This document shows positions 45,812-56,253 of a DNA stretch of 64,000 nt, piece by piece. The stretch is from Pseudevernia furfuracea (taxonomy: Eukaryota > Ascomycota > Lecanoromycetes > Lecanorales > Parmeliaceae). The position numbers were made by a program, and so were the translations under genes. The stretch is taken from positions 1,116,001-1,180,000 of the forward strand of contig JAIUPT010000042.1 in NCBI GenBank assembly GCA_022315425.1, read 5' to 3'. Each line of letters begins with the position of its first letter. Positions within the stretch are counted from its first letter, which is position 1. The notes below the pieces were generated by a model, which did no database searches, had not been told where the DNA came from, and saw nothing but the letters and a program-made list of their open reading frames with translations.

Positions 45812-46855
45812 TCAAGCTATCCACCGTTTCTTCCTCGCTATCGCAGTGCCCGTAAACGCGTTACCGTCGACTCCTGTACGCAAACTTGTCGGGGCGGAAG
45901 AGTTAGCGGGCACCATCGTTATCTCCCCCACGTAGACCGAGAAAATGAACAATTCGATCCTGGTAGCTCCTAGAAGCCACCACGGGCCTAAGTCTTTAAC
46001 GTGGCGGATGGACCAAGCAGTCGCCCCCACTGCCCAGATGAGCTGGTCATATGTCATGACGTTAGGAGGCCTGGCGTCGATCACGGGACTTATGGAGGTC
46101 TTTACGCCGAAGACGGTATTCTCGGTATGACTTTGAACGCGTTCGTCCTCCGGGGGTTCTGCTATAGTCACTAGCGCATCCAAGAGGCTTATCAATAGAT
46201 GCAATTGGTCCAACGGTCGAAAAGGCTCTATTGGGTAGGTCGTCATTGATATCCCGTCTATGGATCCCAAAGCGCTTGCGACTAATTGTGAAGAGCTATT
46301 GGTATTGTAAGCGTTGGGTGAGGGCGGAGGGGCGAGCTGGGTCACATGTGCGAAGCTGGGTAGAGTGTTCAATCCAGAAGATCCCGTAGTGAAGATGACT
46401 ATGTCGCAAACAGAGTCTCCAGCGTATTGGATTTCGAAGACACCGGATCAGAAATCATTCTCGCTCTTCATCAACGAAAAGATAAAGTAGATTCCGGAAA
46501 TAACAAAGGCCCGTTGCACTACGTTTCCCTGGCGCTCGTTCAGAGACACGCCCAGAACGATTCCCCACAAAGTCCACGCCTGAGCCGGTATGAATCCGTT
46601 CCAATCCTCCGGTGCTAGATAAGCCTGAAAAATCACAATACCCATCTCGAAGAGATCGACCGCTGGGAGCTCGGCACCGCGCTCCTTATCAATGACTATG
46701 AGTCCACCCGGAAGTCCATTGGAACTATTCAGATTTTGAGGTTGAAGCATGCGCATGGGGCTTGCAGGAGAGGTTAACACAGTGGCGCCATCCACCAGTG
46801 ACCCGAACCAGAGCAGGCAGGGAAGGAAAGGCAACGGCCAAATGGATTTTTGCAT
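45812..46855 (-). pseudogene. secreted/membrane fungal protein with one in-frame nonsense codon
   Basis: The ATG at 46855 starts a signal peptide (MQKSIWPLPFLPCLLWFGSL, then VDGATVL). The frame continues through LPGGLIVIDKERGAELPAVD, LFEMGIVIFQAYLAPEDWNG, hydrophobic TLWGIVLGVSLNERQGNVVQ and AFVISGIYFIFSLMKSENDF, then meets TGA at 46450-46448. The same frame reads on for 212 more codons (SGVFEIQYAGDSVCDIVIFT, LPSFAHVTQLAPPPSPN, PVETF-like YPIEPFRPLDQLHLLISLLD, TYDQLIWAVGATAWSIRHVK) to 45812. The pieces form one plausible protein of about 346 residues with a lumenal N-terminus. I do not know a function. The stop could be read through or be an error; otherwise the gene is recently dead. A CGA-to-TGA change would explain it. 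Confidence 0.6.
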
Positions 46856-48640
46856 GACTCTTGGATTTACCGGGACCGCTCTTGAAAGGGACAGAGAAAC
46901 CGGCAGACATTGTTATACATATACCCCATTTACCTCTGCGCACGAGGCGGAAGCTGTAAGAAAGCATAGGCGACATGCGATGACGCGCTAGCTTTTCCAT
47001 CGGCTCATATTGTACCCGTACACCCTGGCCAGATACCCGTGCCACCGAGAATGGAATCACGCAACAATAAAGCCTGCTGCCATCACGCGTACAGCCCCAT
47101 GTTTGCTAGGCGTACAGGGCCCCTAAACAGGTTAGCACCACCCAGCCAGGTGGCTGGCGAGGCTGGGTGCAATATGTGTAGTCTTGCCGCCGCGGTCGCA
47201 GCGGATCTGATCCAAGCTTTCTTACGGATAGTGAGTTCATCCTTCTTGAGTACAACAGAGCGACTTCAGCATGTTCGTGAACGCGTAGGATCAACGCATT
47301 AAGCAAGAAATCTGTCCAGTCCTCAGAGGGTGGGGCTAAGACTATGACGATTGATGAGGGAGGGAGGGAGGTGACAGTGTAGTATGATTAGCGTATCACG
47401 TGATGAGGCCTAGCGGGAGAATTCTCTGCGCACATAGAATGGCCTTCTGCCTTAGTAGTAGATAGATCACCAACTACATACTCTACGGAATGCGTGTATA
47501 CTCCTCCCTTGTGACACAGGGCAGCAGCTCATCCACGCGAGGGACGCAGTCACCCAGGATCACCCTCCATCGCGCGAGTCGGCGCGACAATCACCCCGGT
47601 CGCGCAACAATAGGGTGGCGCTCACCCGATGCCTGATTGGGGGTGAGGTCGGGGCAGATTTCTGTCCTGTTGGCGCGAGAAAAAGACATAGGGTGCTGGT
47701 TAGGTTGATCACCACGCTCACCTTTCCGCATCATGGGAATGTTTTCCTCATTTATACAAGTCTAATGGTTGTGGTCTACGTAAACCCCGGCGGAGTACAC
47801 ACATCCACAACTATCGTCATAAAGAATTGGTATATACGCTCGAGCGAAAGTGGCATTACTTCCTGGACGATGATGAGCTTCATACTTGACCAACGCTGCT
47901 TCTAGGCGTGAATGTAATGTTATCATGGCTTCAGATAGCCTATGATGCTGCATACTATCCTGCTCCCCCATAAGAATTTACCTTCGCAACATTTCATCAG
48001 CCACGTCCCAATAACTTCATCACCCTCGAATCCCTGCATTCCGCCATCTTCCATCTTCACCCAGGTGTAGTTTTGCTTCCATCCACTCTCATTCCTTTCC
48101 CTACCAGGTAGCCTCATCCAAGAGAAATGTTCCTGGACACCTTGATGTCAGCTCACAACCCCGAATCAGAAGACTGCAAGAGGCAGAGAAATTACCTATG
48201 CTATTGTCTAGATGGGCTTGAAAAGATCGCGGAGTCCAACTGCACACCCCTCAAGTTCTCTCCACAAACTCTCAGAACCCGACAGTGGTGAACAATAGGC
48301 TGACAGGCGCTAGAGAATGATGCTGTGCGCAGCATGGTAGAACGGAAGTCATACTGTGGCTGAATTGGCAGGAGCCTCGTGCCGGTCGTGCATTGTGCCA
48401 AAGCCCATTTCGCAAATCAGTGACTATGTCACCTCCAGAAGAGAATGCATACCTTTTGTAGCTGCCTCACTGCACCTCTGCGACCTCCTTCTTTGGCAAC
48501 TTGGTCGACCGAGCTCTCCGCAGTGAAGTGGTTCATTCGGTGGGTAGCCCAGAATGTCGACATCATTTGGGAGAGCAAGTGCAGCGTGCAAGCTCTCCGG
48601 AAGGTTACTGCACACGTCTCCTAGATGATGCATTTGACCG
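46856..48640. other. gene-poor region
   Basis: About 1.8 kb without a supported gene. Short frames on both strands are not convincing. I see no tRNA, rRNA or transposon ends. Confidence 0.45.
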
Positions 48641-48668
48641 AAGCAATGTCAAGGCTTATGAAAGTCCG

Positions 48669-48840
48669 TTGGCTTGAGAAGTGCGGGTGCTGTCTCCTTC
48701 GTGATGGAATTGAAAGGGTAATTGTCCCGCCTCGTGATGGTATGTTGGCTTGAGAGGAGCGGGTGCTGTCCCCCTGATGATAAAATCGTTCCGGCTCGTG
48801 GAAATTAGTTGGCTTGAGAGGAGCGGTCGCTGTCCCGAAG
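48669..48840. repeat. imperfect tandem minisatellite, three units
   Basis: The motif TTGGCTTGAGAGGAGCGGGT followed by GCTGTCCC begins at 48669, 48745 and 48809, giving spacings of 76 and 64 bp. Between units, CTCGTGATGG/CTCGTGGAAA is also shared. On the minus strand the units would read as a repeated SSQAN/TSQAN/PLKPT-like peptide, but no start or gene context supports translation. Confidence 0.75.
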
Positions 48841-51800
48841 TTTTGGGTGGCGTGCTCAAATTGCCGCAATGCCAAGTCGCAGAAGCTAGGGAATAAATTT
48901 TTCTGTCAGCCGTGAAGACCGGCCAGAAGTCCCTGCTTTCCCCTCGCTTTGTGTGTTCTCATCATGTTGAAGTCAGAAAACCATGTGGGAGTGTGAATCC
49001 CGGAAGCGCACCGGGGTAGAGAGATACAACTGGCCTTTGAATCATCTGTCACGAAGCTTTCAGCCACTGGGTAATGAACAGACGGACAATGATGACAAGC
49101 CAGGACGGCATACCTGTTTCAGGTCCTTGCACCTTTCTCTGTCCGTTCTCGGCGGTGACTGTGACTTGGAAGCCGTCGACATGTTCTGAGTCCCAGATAG
49201 GAGCCCTCCGAGAAGCGATGACATGGGAGAGGATGAGTGATGGATAGGATGACGTTAGCATCCATTGCATAAGGGATCAAGTGGTGTGCTGTGATGTGGT
49301 GCGGTGTGGTGAGAGACTTACCACCATGGCAGGTGACTCTACTCCAGTGTCGACGGAGACGGCATTGAGGGAAAGACAGCGGACGACGACGAGAGACGTT
49401 GCAGAGTGCGCTGCAATGATGAGAACTGCATGACAGAGGAGTGCTTGAAGGAATGTGGTGGATGTAATGGAAGAATGAAGAGGAGAACAGGCAGAGAGTG
49501 GTGAGCGAGTGGTGGGGAAGAAAGAGAAAATAAACAAGTGGGGGGTGCCTTCTTATACATACGCAGGTAAAGTCTACAGACCCTCCCTTCCATTGTGCCA
49601 GTTCTCTCGGAATACACAGTCCTCGAAGGTAGCTGCCTGTGTTGGGATGGTTCTTGGGAGGAGCACGTAAACGCTCCTTCCAGAATTGAAACCGCAACCC
49701 CCTCTAAGGATTCTACTGACAGTGCTGTGTCCGACGGTCTCCATGGCCTACAGTCTATGTCTATTGAGCGAGTCACCTATGTTGGATCAAGAGCCAGCAG
49801 GGGCTGCCTCTACTATTCTTTATAAGGCCATCTTATGTTCTATTGCCACGAACCCGACTAAAATGAATTGTCTTTGCGAACAAAAATTATGAATCGGGTG
49901 CTATCTACGAATCTTATCTGCCATAAGGGCGTTTGCAAATCGCTCTTCTGCAAGTCTCAATGCGGGCGAGTGCTTCATCCTCATTCTCCGCGATCCTCCC
50001 CGCATGGCGTGCCCTCTGCACGCTTGTAATGTCACAGCGACTTGATACTCTTCTTTATAACCTCAGTTTCCGAGTCTGAGGGACCATTTATTGACTGCAG
50101 GATATCTATGAAACGTGATCATCTTTGAGATGTGTCTAAGAACGCTTCAAATCAGATCTATCATGCACGGAACGCCTTTACTAAGGGGAGTAGCAATACT
50201 TTTCTCCTTCAATACTCCCTCGTCAGTGCACTACGAACAGCCGTTGGCTGCTGCATCAGGACCAAAGGTGGTCAGATGGTATGTGTATGTTCTTGCGGGG
50301 GTTATGTGGATGGTAGGATAGATGGATGGGGAGAGAGAGAGAGGGATGGAAGGAGGAAGAGACTGGGCTTTTCTAAAGACTTGGATCGATCAATTCTTAT
50401 ACGTACAGCAGGATGGGTTTCTGGCTAAGGGTGCCGAGAAAGCCGACTTTTTGTAACCAGATCCAGGTCAAGCCAGAGGGGGTGATGGGAATAGTAAACG
50501 GTTTAATCTCTTCAAACTTAAGGTACACACCACGAACTGCCTGAGAGGGCGTAGCCGGCTCGGCTGGGCCGCTCGTTTTGAAATCTGCACAGTGCAATAT
50601 TCCTTTGCTCTGCATACATAGACCATCAGCCTCAATGCAACGTTTTGCAGTATGGTAAGGGATGCTTCATCTTCTAGCCTCCGTTGAAAAAGCGAACGAA
50701 TAGTATGCATTTTGCTACCACAGCCTGATAAGACGTCAAATCTCGACTCTTTGCCGATGTTTTGGAGGCGAAGAGGGTGTGTGTACTTCAAAAATCCGTG
50801 GCATACTTACTCGTGTGGCCAAGCAGTGTATCCTCTTGGCTGTCCGGCACGGAAATAGCCACCAATTGAGTTGTCTACTGAGGGTACCATAATCGGCATC
50901 CATTGGTGAGTTTGTCCGTGCCAAGAATATAGATTTCTCTGTCAAACATAAAATCTGGCCCTGGTCTTCTTGTCTCTCCCTTGCAACCCCTTCCCCAATT
51001 ACGCCCTTCTCGGCCCTTTGCTTTGCTACTTTTCAATCCTCATTTCGAGTATGGCTCGGCCGCAATCCTCCATGGTTCAGCCCGCAAAGATCTGACGTTG
51101 GGAACCCCTTTTTCTTTAAACTCCATGAGACCTGGCATTATCATAGTGACCGAGATATTCAGCTGCGTTAATTTGCCATATAGAATACGTCCGGCGTCCT
51201 TTGTCGCCATGGATATTGGTAACATCAGCGCAAGGAAGAAGTCCTTATTACCTTGTAATTTGTCATAGGCTACAGGGGATCAAGAATAGAAAGCATCTGA
51301 TAGCTATACAACATGCATTTTCCTCTAAATCTGAAATCTTAGCCAAGTACTATGAGCGGCAACACCATTCGTTTCAATAATAAATCAACTGGTCAAAACA
51401 TCAAGACAAGAAACTTTCCAATCCTCATCACAGAAAGCCCGAACCCTGCACAATTGACCTCATCGCCATTCAATACATGTCCTTGACAGGTATCACTAAC
51501 CCGGTTCTGTCCGTTGAGTTCCTCCCGTCAAATTCAATCAAGCCATGCATTGAACCAGACTGTTCCCACTAAACGGATTATTGCTTGCAGGGCCTTTCAC
51601 AACCACGATTAAGATCCTTCTCACTACAATTTCTTCTTCCTAACTCTGCTGCTGGACGATGCCGACCTTACGGGTATCGCGGATTAATCTGGCTTATCAC
51701 GTATCGACTCTGCCCTACCATCTTCGCTTACTTCCTCTTCGTGGGTGATCAGATGCGATGGGATGAATTGAGGACTCGAAAAATTGTAGGGTCAGAAAAG

Positions 51801-52492
51801 TATACAAAAACTGACCGAACCCTTTAAGTTCGAAACCGCCGGAAACTCTGAACTGTGTGCATCGAGTCTGATACGTCCGAGATTATATGCTAATGCAATA
51901 GGTTTTTCTCTACATGTTGCCAGTAGCTAATAGGAGATGCACCCAAGTTTCGACTCCTCCTGCCTTATTGTTATTTGAGGGATCCAGCTCGCTGTCATGT
52001 ACGTCCTAGATATTGATGGCCTCATTCCAGGCCGATGAGCTGGCGGAGTTTCAGGAATTTGCTGCACGCGTGGTTCTCCTGGCGAGAGGTCAAACGTTGT
52101 GGTTCTGAGCCATTGGCGCGGAACCCGAATGACGTAATCAATCGCTCACTGAAAGCTTTACCTCCACCTCAACGCTTGGGCTGAGGGGCTCCACACACAA
52201 CGATTGCTCGGATGGTAGCCTCAATGTTCGATGATCTGAGGCATGGCCCAAACAGTTGTCGATTATAGTCCCTATCAGCATCTACCTGAAACAGTATAAC
52301 AATAGCAGTCATCATTGCACCTGAAGCAGTGATCCGGGAGCAGATGATAACAGAGCGCGGCACGGATCTGCCGTGGCATTGCATGGGTATTTGGCAGAGT
52401 AAGATTTGTAATGGACTTCAGCTAGAACATCTATATTTGCTTAAGGCAATTATTGCGACGTGATACGAGTTCAGACAATCACCTTCGATACC
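48841..52492. other. gene-poor region with one doubtful small-gene candidate
   Basis: About 3.65 kb without a confident gene. On the minus strand near 49,560-49,100 there is a TATAAG-like box, a long CT-rich leader, an ATG at 49431 (MQFSSLQ), and a GTAAGT-type 5' splice site at 49321. The hydrophobic secretory-like peptide LIIAAHSATSLVVVRC is in another frame than the ATG. The remaining frames (50.1-52.4 kb) look random. The end of the region should hold the promoter of the hydratase gene. Confidence 0.4.
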
Positions 52493-53476
52493 ATGTTGCC
52501 GCGCACCTTTCGTCGTCTGGCCTCGACGGCCATCTCCGCCAGACACAAACAACTAGTTGACGATTTTCTCCAGACAGCGAAGAACGGTCCATCGATTTTC
52601 AGAAAGCAATCCCTCGACGCAAACCAGATTCAACGTCTCAGCTTAACTCTCAACAGACCGCGGCTCTACCGAGGCACCCAAGTTCTCGAGGACGAGACTC
52701 CACTAATTGGTACGCCTCTTGCACCTGGATACCACCTCGTCTACTTCACGCCGGCCGCATTGCCGGGCAACCTCGGGAAAGATGGCACAGATATCAGCTA
52801 TAGTCCTGCGGAGCCGTTCACTCGACGAATGTGGGCTGGTGGTAGAATCAACTGGGAAAAGGACAATCCGCTTCGCATTGGTGATGAGGCAATAGAAACG
52901 ACCAGGCTCGTTTCTGCAGAGCCCAAAGTCACTAGAGCCGGTGAGGTAATGGTCGTTGTCGGCGTCGAGAAGACGTTTGAGAATGCGAAAGGTCTGGCTC
53001 TGGTTGACAGGAGGGACTGGGTGTTCCGTACACAGCTTTCGGGACCTCCTCCATCGCAGGACTACTTAGAGTCTAATGGAAATGACGATACGCCCCTTCC
53101 TTTACCTGACACATCACAAAAGTCACGAGATTTTTTACAGACCGCAGTCTCACTTTTTAGATTTTCAGCGCTTACATTCAATGCGCACATGATACATTAC
53201 TCGCAGCCCTGGTGTAGAGAGGTGGAAGGTCATAGGGACATTGTTGTGCATGGCCCATTGAACCTGATCAACATGCTAGACTTCTGGAGAGATGTGCAAG
53301 CAGACGACTTGATGATTCCAAAATCCATTAGGTACCGGGCTACGGCTCCTTTTTATGCTGGGGAGAAATACAGGGCGCTGATGGGAAGAGGTACGGACAT
53401 GACATCGATCAAACTTTGGGGACACGATGGGAAAGGCGACGTCAAAGTGGGTATGTTAGGTGACGTGGTGGACTGA
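52493..53476 (+). CDS. mitochondrial MaoC/HTD2-like acyl-CoA (mesaconyl/itaconyl-type) hydratase
   Basis: This is a 327-residue single-exon protein. The start (MLPRTFRRLASTAISARHKQ) is an Arg-rich mitochondrial presequence. The body matches the double hot-dog FAS1-like dehydratase fold of HTD2 and mesaconyl-C4-CoA hydratase. The evidence is GTPLAPGYHLVYFTPAALPG, FTRRMWAGGRINWEKDNPLR, GLALVDRRDWVFR, and the second-domain catalytic region RFSALTFNAHMIHYSQPWCR, followed by EGHRDIVVHGPLNLINML. The RFSALTFNxHxIHYD-like block is the family signature for the C-terminal hydratase site. Known family reactions hydrate 3-hydroxyacyl-, mesaconyl-, methylfumaryl- or itaconyl-CoA. Which applies here is not known. 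It opens the catabolic cluster that ends with the SSADH gene. Confidence 0.82.
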   Translation: MLPRTFRRLASTAISARHKQLVDDFLQTAKNGPSIFRKQSLDANQIQRLSLTLNRPRLYRGTQVLEDETPLIGTPLAPGYHLVYFTPAALPGNLGKDGTDISYSPAEPFTRRMWAGGRINWEKDNPLRIGDEAIETTRLVSAEPKVTRAGEVMVVVGVEKTFENAKGLALVDRRDWVFRTQLSGPPPSQDYLESNGNDDTPLPLPDTSQKSRDFLQTAVSLFRFSALTFNAHMIHYSQPWCREVEGHRDIVVHGPLNLINMLDFWRDVQADDLMIPKSIRYRATAPFYAGEKYRALMGRGTDMTSIKLWGHDGKGDVKVGMLGDVVD

Positions 53477-53847
53477 GCGTGGTTCAAAAAGTAATGCAGG
53501 TCACCTCTCGCTGCTTACCTGCTACAACTTTCTGCAAATAGTCTTCCAAAATGCCGCTATTAATCCACGCTACTACGGGACAAAACACCAAAATTTTCCC
53601 GGTCCCGGCCCCTTTCGCCGCAGCGACCGCGGTCCGGGGCTCCGGGTCCATCAAACAAGATGGCAATACTACAGCCCTGAGCCAGCATCAGTCCTGCTAA
53701 AGAGTGACCTGTCCATGTCGCGTCATGCTTTGTAACGCGTCTTCTCGTTTCTCCTCGTGTACGTCGACCCGTCAGATAGAAGTTGCTCTCTTATGTCATG
53801 CCAATGGCTCGCCCAAGCCTTCTAAACCACTCTAAATGCCTGACCAA

Positions 53848-54546
53848 GATATCAACCTCTTCTTGCACAGTACGATGTCCCCGTGCCTCGGGGCGGGCTG
53901 GCTACAACAGCCATCGAGGTTGCAAATTGCATCGATAATTTCGGAGGCCGAGGTGTGATCAAGTCTCGCTGGAGGGCGTGGAAAGGGATGTTTTGGAAAT
54001 AGAATTAAAGGCGGCGTTCGCGTGGTCTCATCGTTAGTCAATCTACCTCAAGCGCTGTTGCACCTGCATCGATGCGAAGCCAATGCTGAAACATCACAGA
54101 GTAGACGAGGGCAGAGATGTGTCAGCGAAGATGCTCGGCCAGCACTTAATTACTCGTCAGACCCCGCCTGAAGGTCTGCCCGTCGACAAGGTATACGTCG
54201 TAGAGCATTTGAATATAGGGCACGAGTATTATCTCGCAGTCGCTAGACGGACAGGGCCAACGCCTGCCCAATGCCTATCATGTCCAAAGGCGGTGGTACT
54301 GGTATCGAGGAGCCAGCGGCCAAAAACCCAGGAGCTGTAGTCAAATTGCCATTGAAGTATACAGAAGGTGTGAGTGCGGAGACTGTATCACTCATATGTG
54401 AACGCTTTGCTTTACAGGAAGATCGTGACAAATTGACCGCCTTACTCCAACGCCTTTTCACTTTCTTCAAGGAACGCGATGCCACACTTGTAGAGATAAA
54501 CCCCCTGATCCGTAATGGTACACCTTGTTCTGCTAGCTTTGAATGA
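53848..54546 (+). pseudogene. succinyl-CoA ligase beta subunit pseudogene (N-terminal part only)
   Basis: The ATP-grasp half of a succinate-CoA ligase beta subunit can be followed across shifted frames. First comes LLAQYDVPVPRGGLATTAIE, then VANCIDNFGGRGVIKS. After a small deletion comes LAGGRGKGCFGNRIKGGVRV. Then, in another frame, come KMLGQHLITRQTPPEGLPVD and KVYVVEHLNIGHEYYLAV. Last comes MSKGGGTGIEEPAAKNPGAV, continuing to DATLVEINPLIR. The Gly-rich AGGRGKG loop and the EINPL segment are family hallmarks. Nothing corresponding to the C-terminal CoA-ligase domain follows. At least three frameshifts and the 3' truncation make it non-functional. It lies between two genes of related metabolism, so it may be the relic of a cluster-specific paralogue. 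Confidence 0.8.
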
Positions 54547-54849
54547 TTGATACACTGAGTTGAGCACGTCTTGATGTGTATGTGGTGCGATTTGTGTGTG
54601 AGCGATTCAGACCCAAATACATTTTCGCTAGGCAATGACCACGGCAGTCCATCAGGAGCGCGGGTTATTGCCTGTCTTTGCATGCATTGACGTAAGTAAG
54701 GCTGCTTGCCCCGCAATCCGTGAACCCGGGCGGTCCGGCTCAGAACGCGACTTCTTGCAAACGGTTATCAAAGAACAATAATCGCTTTTGATGCTCAGCC
54801 TAAGTAACAGCACTGAGAAATGTAATCACAAAGCTGATTAAAGCTTGGG

Positions 54850-55874
54850 ATGTCTTCGATAGCTAAAGCTGGTCGGCTGGCCGGAAAGGTTGCCATTGTC
54901 ACAGGTTGGACTTTCGTCTCATAATCCCCGATAAAAGAGCTAACAACATTTTACAGGTGGTGGCTCGGGCTATGGTGCAGGCATAGCCAAATTATTTGCA
55001 GAACAAGGGGCAAAAGTAGTGGTGGCCGACATCAATGAAGATGGCGGCAAGCGTACGGTCCAAGCTATGCCAGACAGCATGAGATTTCATAAAACAAATG
55101 TCGCCAAAAAGAGCGACTGGAAAAACCTCGTTGAAGCTACACAAGCGGCTTTCGGAACTATTCATTGTCTTATCAACAATGCCGGGACGACGTACCGCAA
55201 TAAGGGGTGCCTCCATGTCTACCAGCGTACGCGTGTCACCTAGCTAATGCTCATTGTAGCCGACCCTAGAGGTAACCGAAGCCGACTTTGATAGATGCTT
55301 CGACGTCAATGTCAAAGGTGTCTTCTTTGGCACGTCTGCCATAATAACCCATCTTCTCCAACAGAAGAGCGGTGGGTCTATTATCAATATCGCCTCTGTA
55401 GGAGCGACTAGGCCGCGTCCAGGGCTGGTTTGGTACAACAGTTCGAAGGGAGCCGTGTGGAATGTAAGAGCCAGCCGTCTTCCCGCTCTATGGTCATTCC
55501 CACATTTTGGTATAATGTTCCCCCCGAATTGCTAACCGTTTCACCCAGGCGACCAAGGGTCTCGCAGCTGAATTCGGTCCTCAAGGCATACGAGTCAATT
55601 CAATATGTCCGCTTCTTGGTGGCACAGGTTTGTGAGTCGCAGACTAGGATCCGTTCGTTGTCTCCGAAAGGTCTTGACTCGTGGCTGCAGGTTTGAGGCC
55701 TTCTCGGGTGTGACTGACACCCCGGAGAACCGAGCGAAATTCTTGTCGAATGTTCCCCTTGGCCGACTCTGCGAGGCCTTAGACGTTGCATCAGCCTGTC
55801 TATTTTTTGCGTCCGATGAGTCGTCTTTCGTGACCGGTATCAACATGGAAGTGGACGGTGGTCGAGCGGTGTAG
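54850..55874 (+). CDS. short-chain dehydrogenase/reductase, possibly broken at one splice site
   Basis: This classical SDR is about 257 residues by the exon model 54850-54904, 54957-55204, 55260-55463, 55549-55631 and 55691-55874. It has the cofactor motif VTGGGSGYGAGIAKLFAEQG, DIN as the NAD-type acidic residue region, INNAGTTYR, and the active site SIINIASVG...YNSSKGAVWNATK. The end is VTGINMEVDGGRAV. All junctions but one are standard. Between exons 2 and 3 the frame demands a cut after AAG at 55204, but the sequence is AAG-GGGTGC, so the only GT lies two bases late and shifts the frame. A weaker in-frame GTCTAC site 15 nt on would add GCLHV-like residues. Either the gene uses a poor site or it carries a two-base lesion. 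It sits in the middle of the catabolic cluster. Confidence 0.65.
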
Positions 55875-56253
55875 AATGAAAATGGAGTTTGAACAGAATT
55901 TCGGGTAGACCATGTCCTTCATTGAATAATCTTAGATATAGCGATCTTAGATGTAGGACTTAAATACTACGAGCACGGTTTGTGAACCGTGAAGATATTC
56001 GTATTCATTACCACCCTTCCTCGGTAATCTGTGGAGTGATATTGCGTCTGAACCTGTAGATACTAGATTTCCCAACGCGGAGCAGCCGGACCTGAGACCT
56101 TCGGCTCAAGCCGAAGTACCCATCTCGTGCTTTGTCTCTTCTCCCTAAACTTCCTCTACCCTACACTTACTGTCAGCTTTGCTTCATATAAAGATTTCCA
56201 GTTCTCCGCCAGGCCATTTCTACCTAGTCGCTTAACTCAACGGAGTGCTACTC
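55875..56253. other. intergenic region, SSADH promoter
   Basis: These 379 bp lie between the SDR and the SSADH start. CCTGAGACCTTCGGCTCAAG at 56091-56110 contains an inverted CTTCGGCTCAAGCCGAAG-type hairpin (about 56099-56116). No gene. Confidence 0.4.

Noticed and set aside
47615..48117. Short frames on both strands in the gene-poor region
   Set aside because: No domain, no shared frame across them, and codon use looks random.
51430..51540. Sequence GTTGAGTTCCTCCCGTCAAATTC, which recalls a small-subunit rRNA segment
   Set aside because: The match is short and interrupted; the surrounding sequence does not continue as rRNA.
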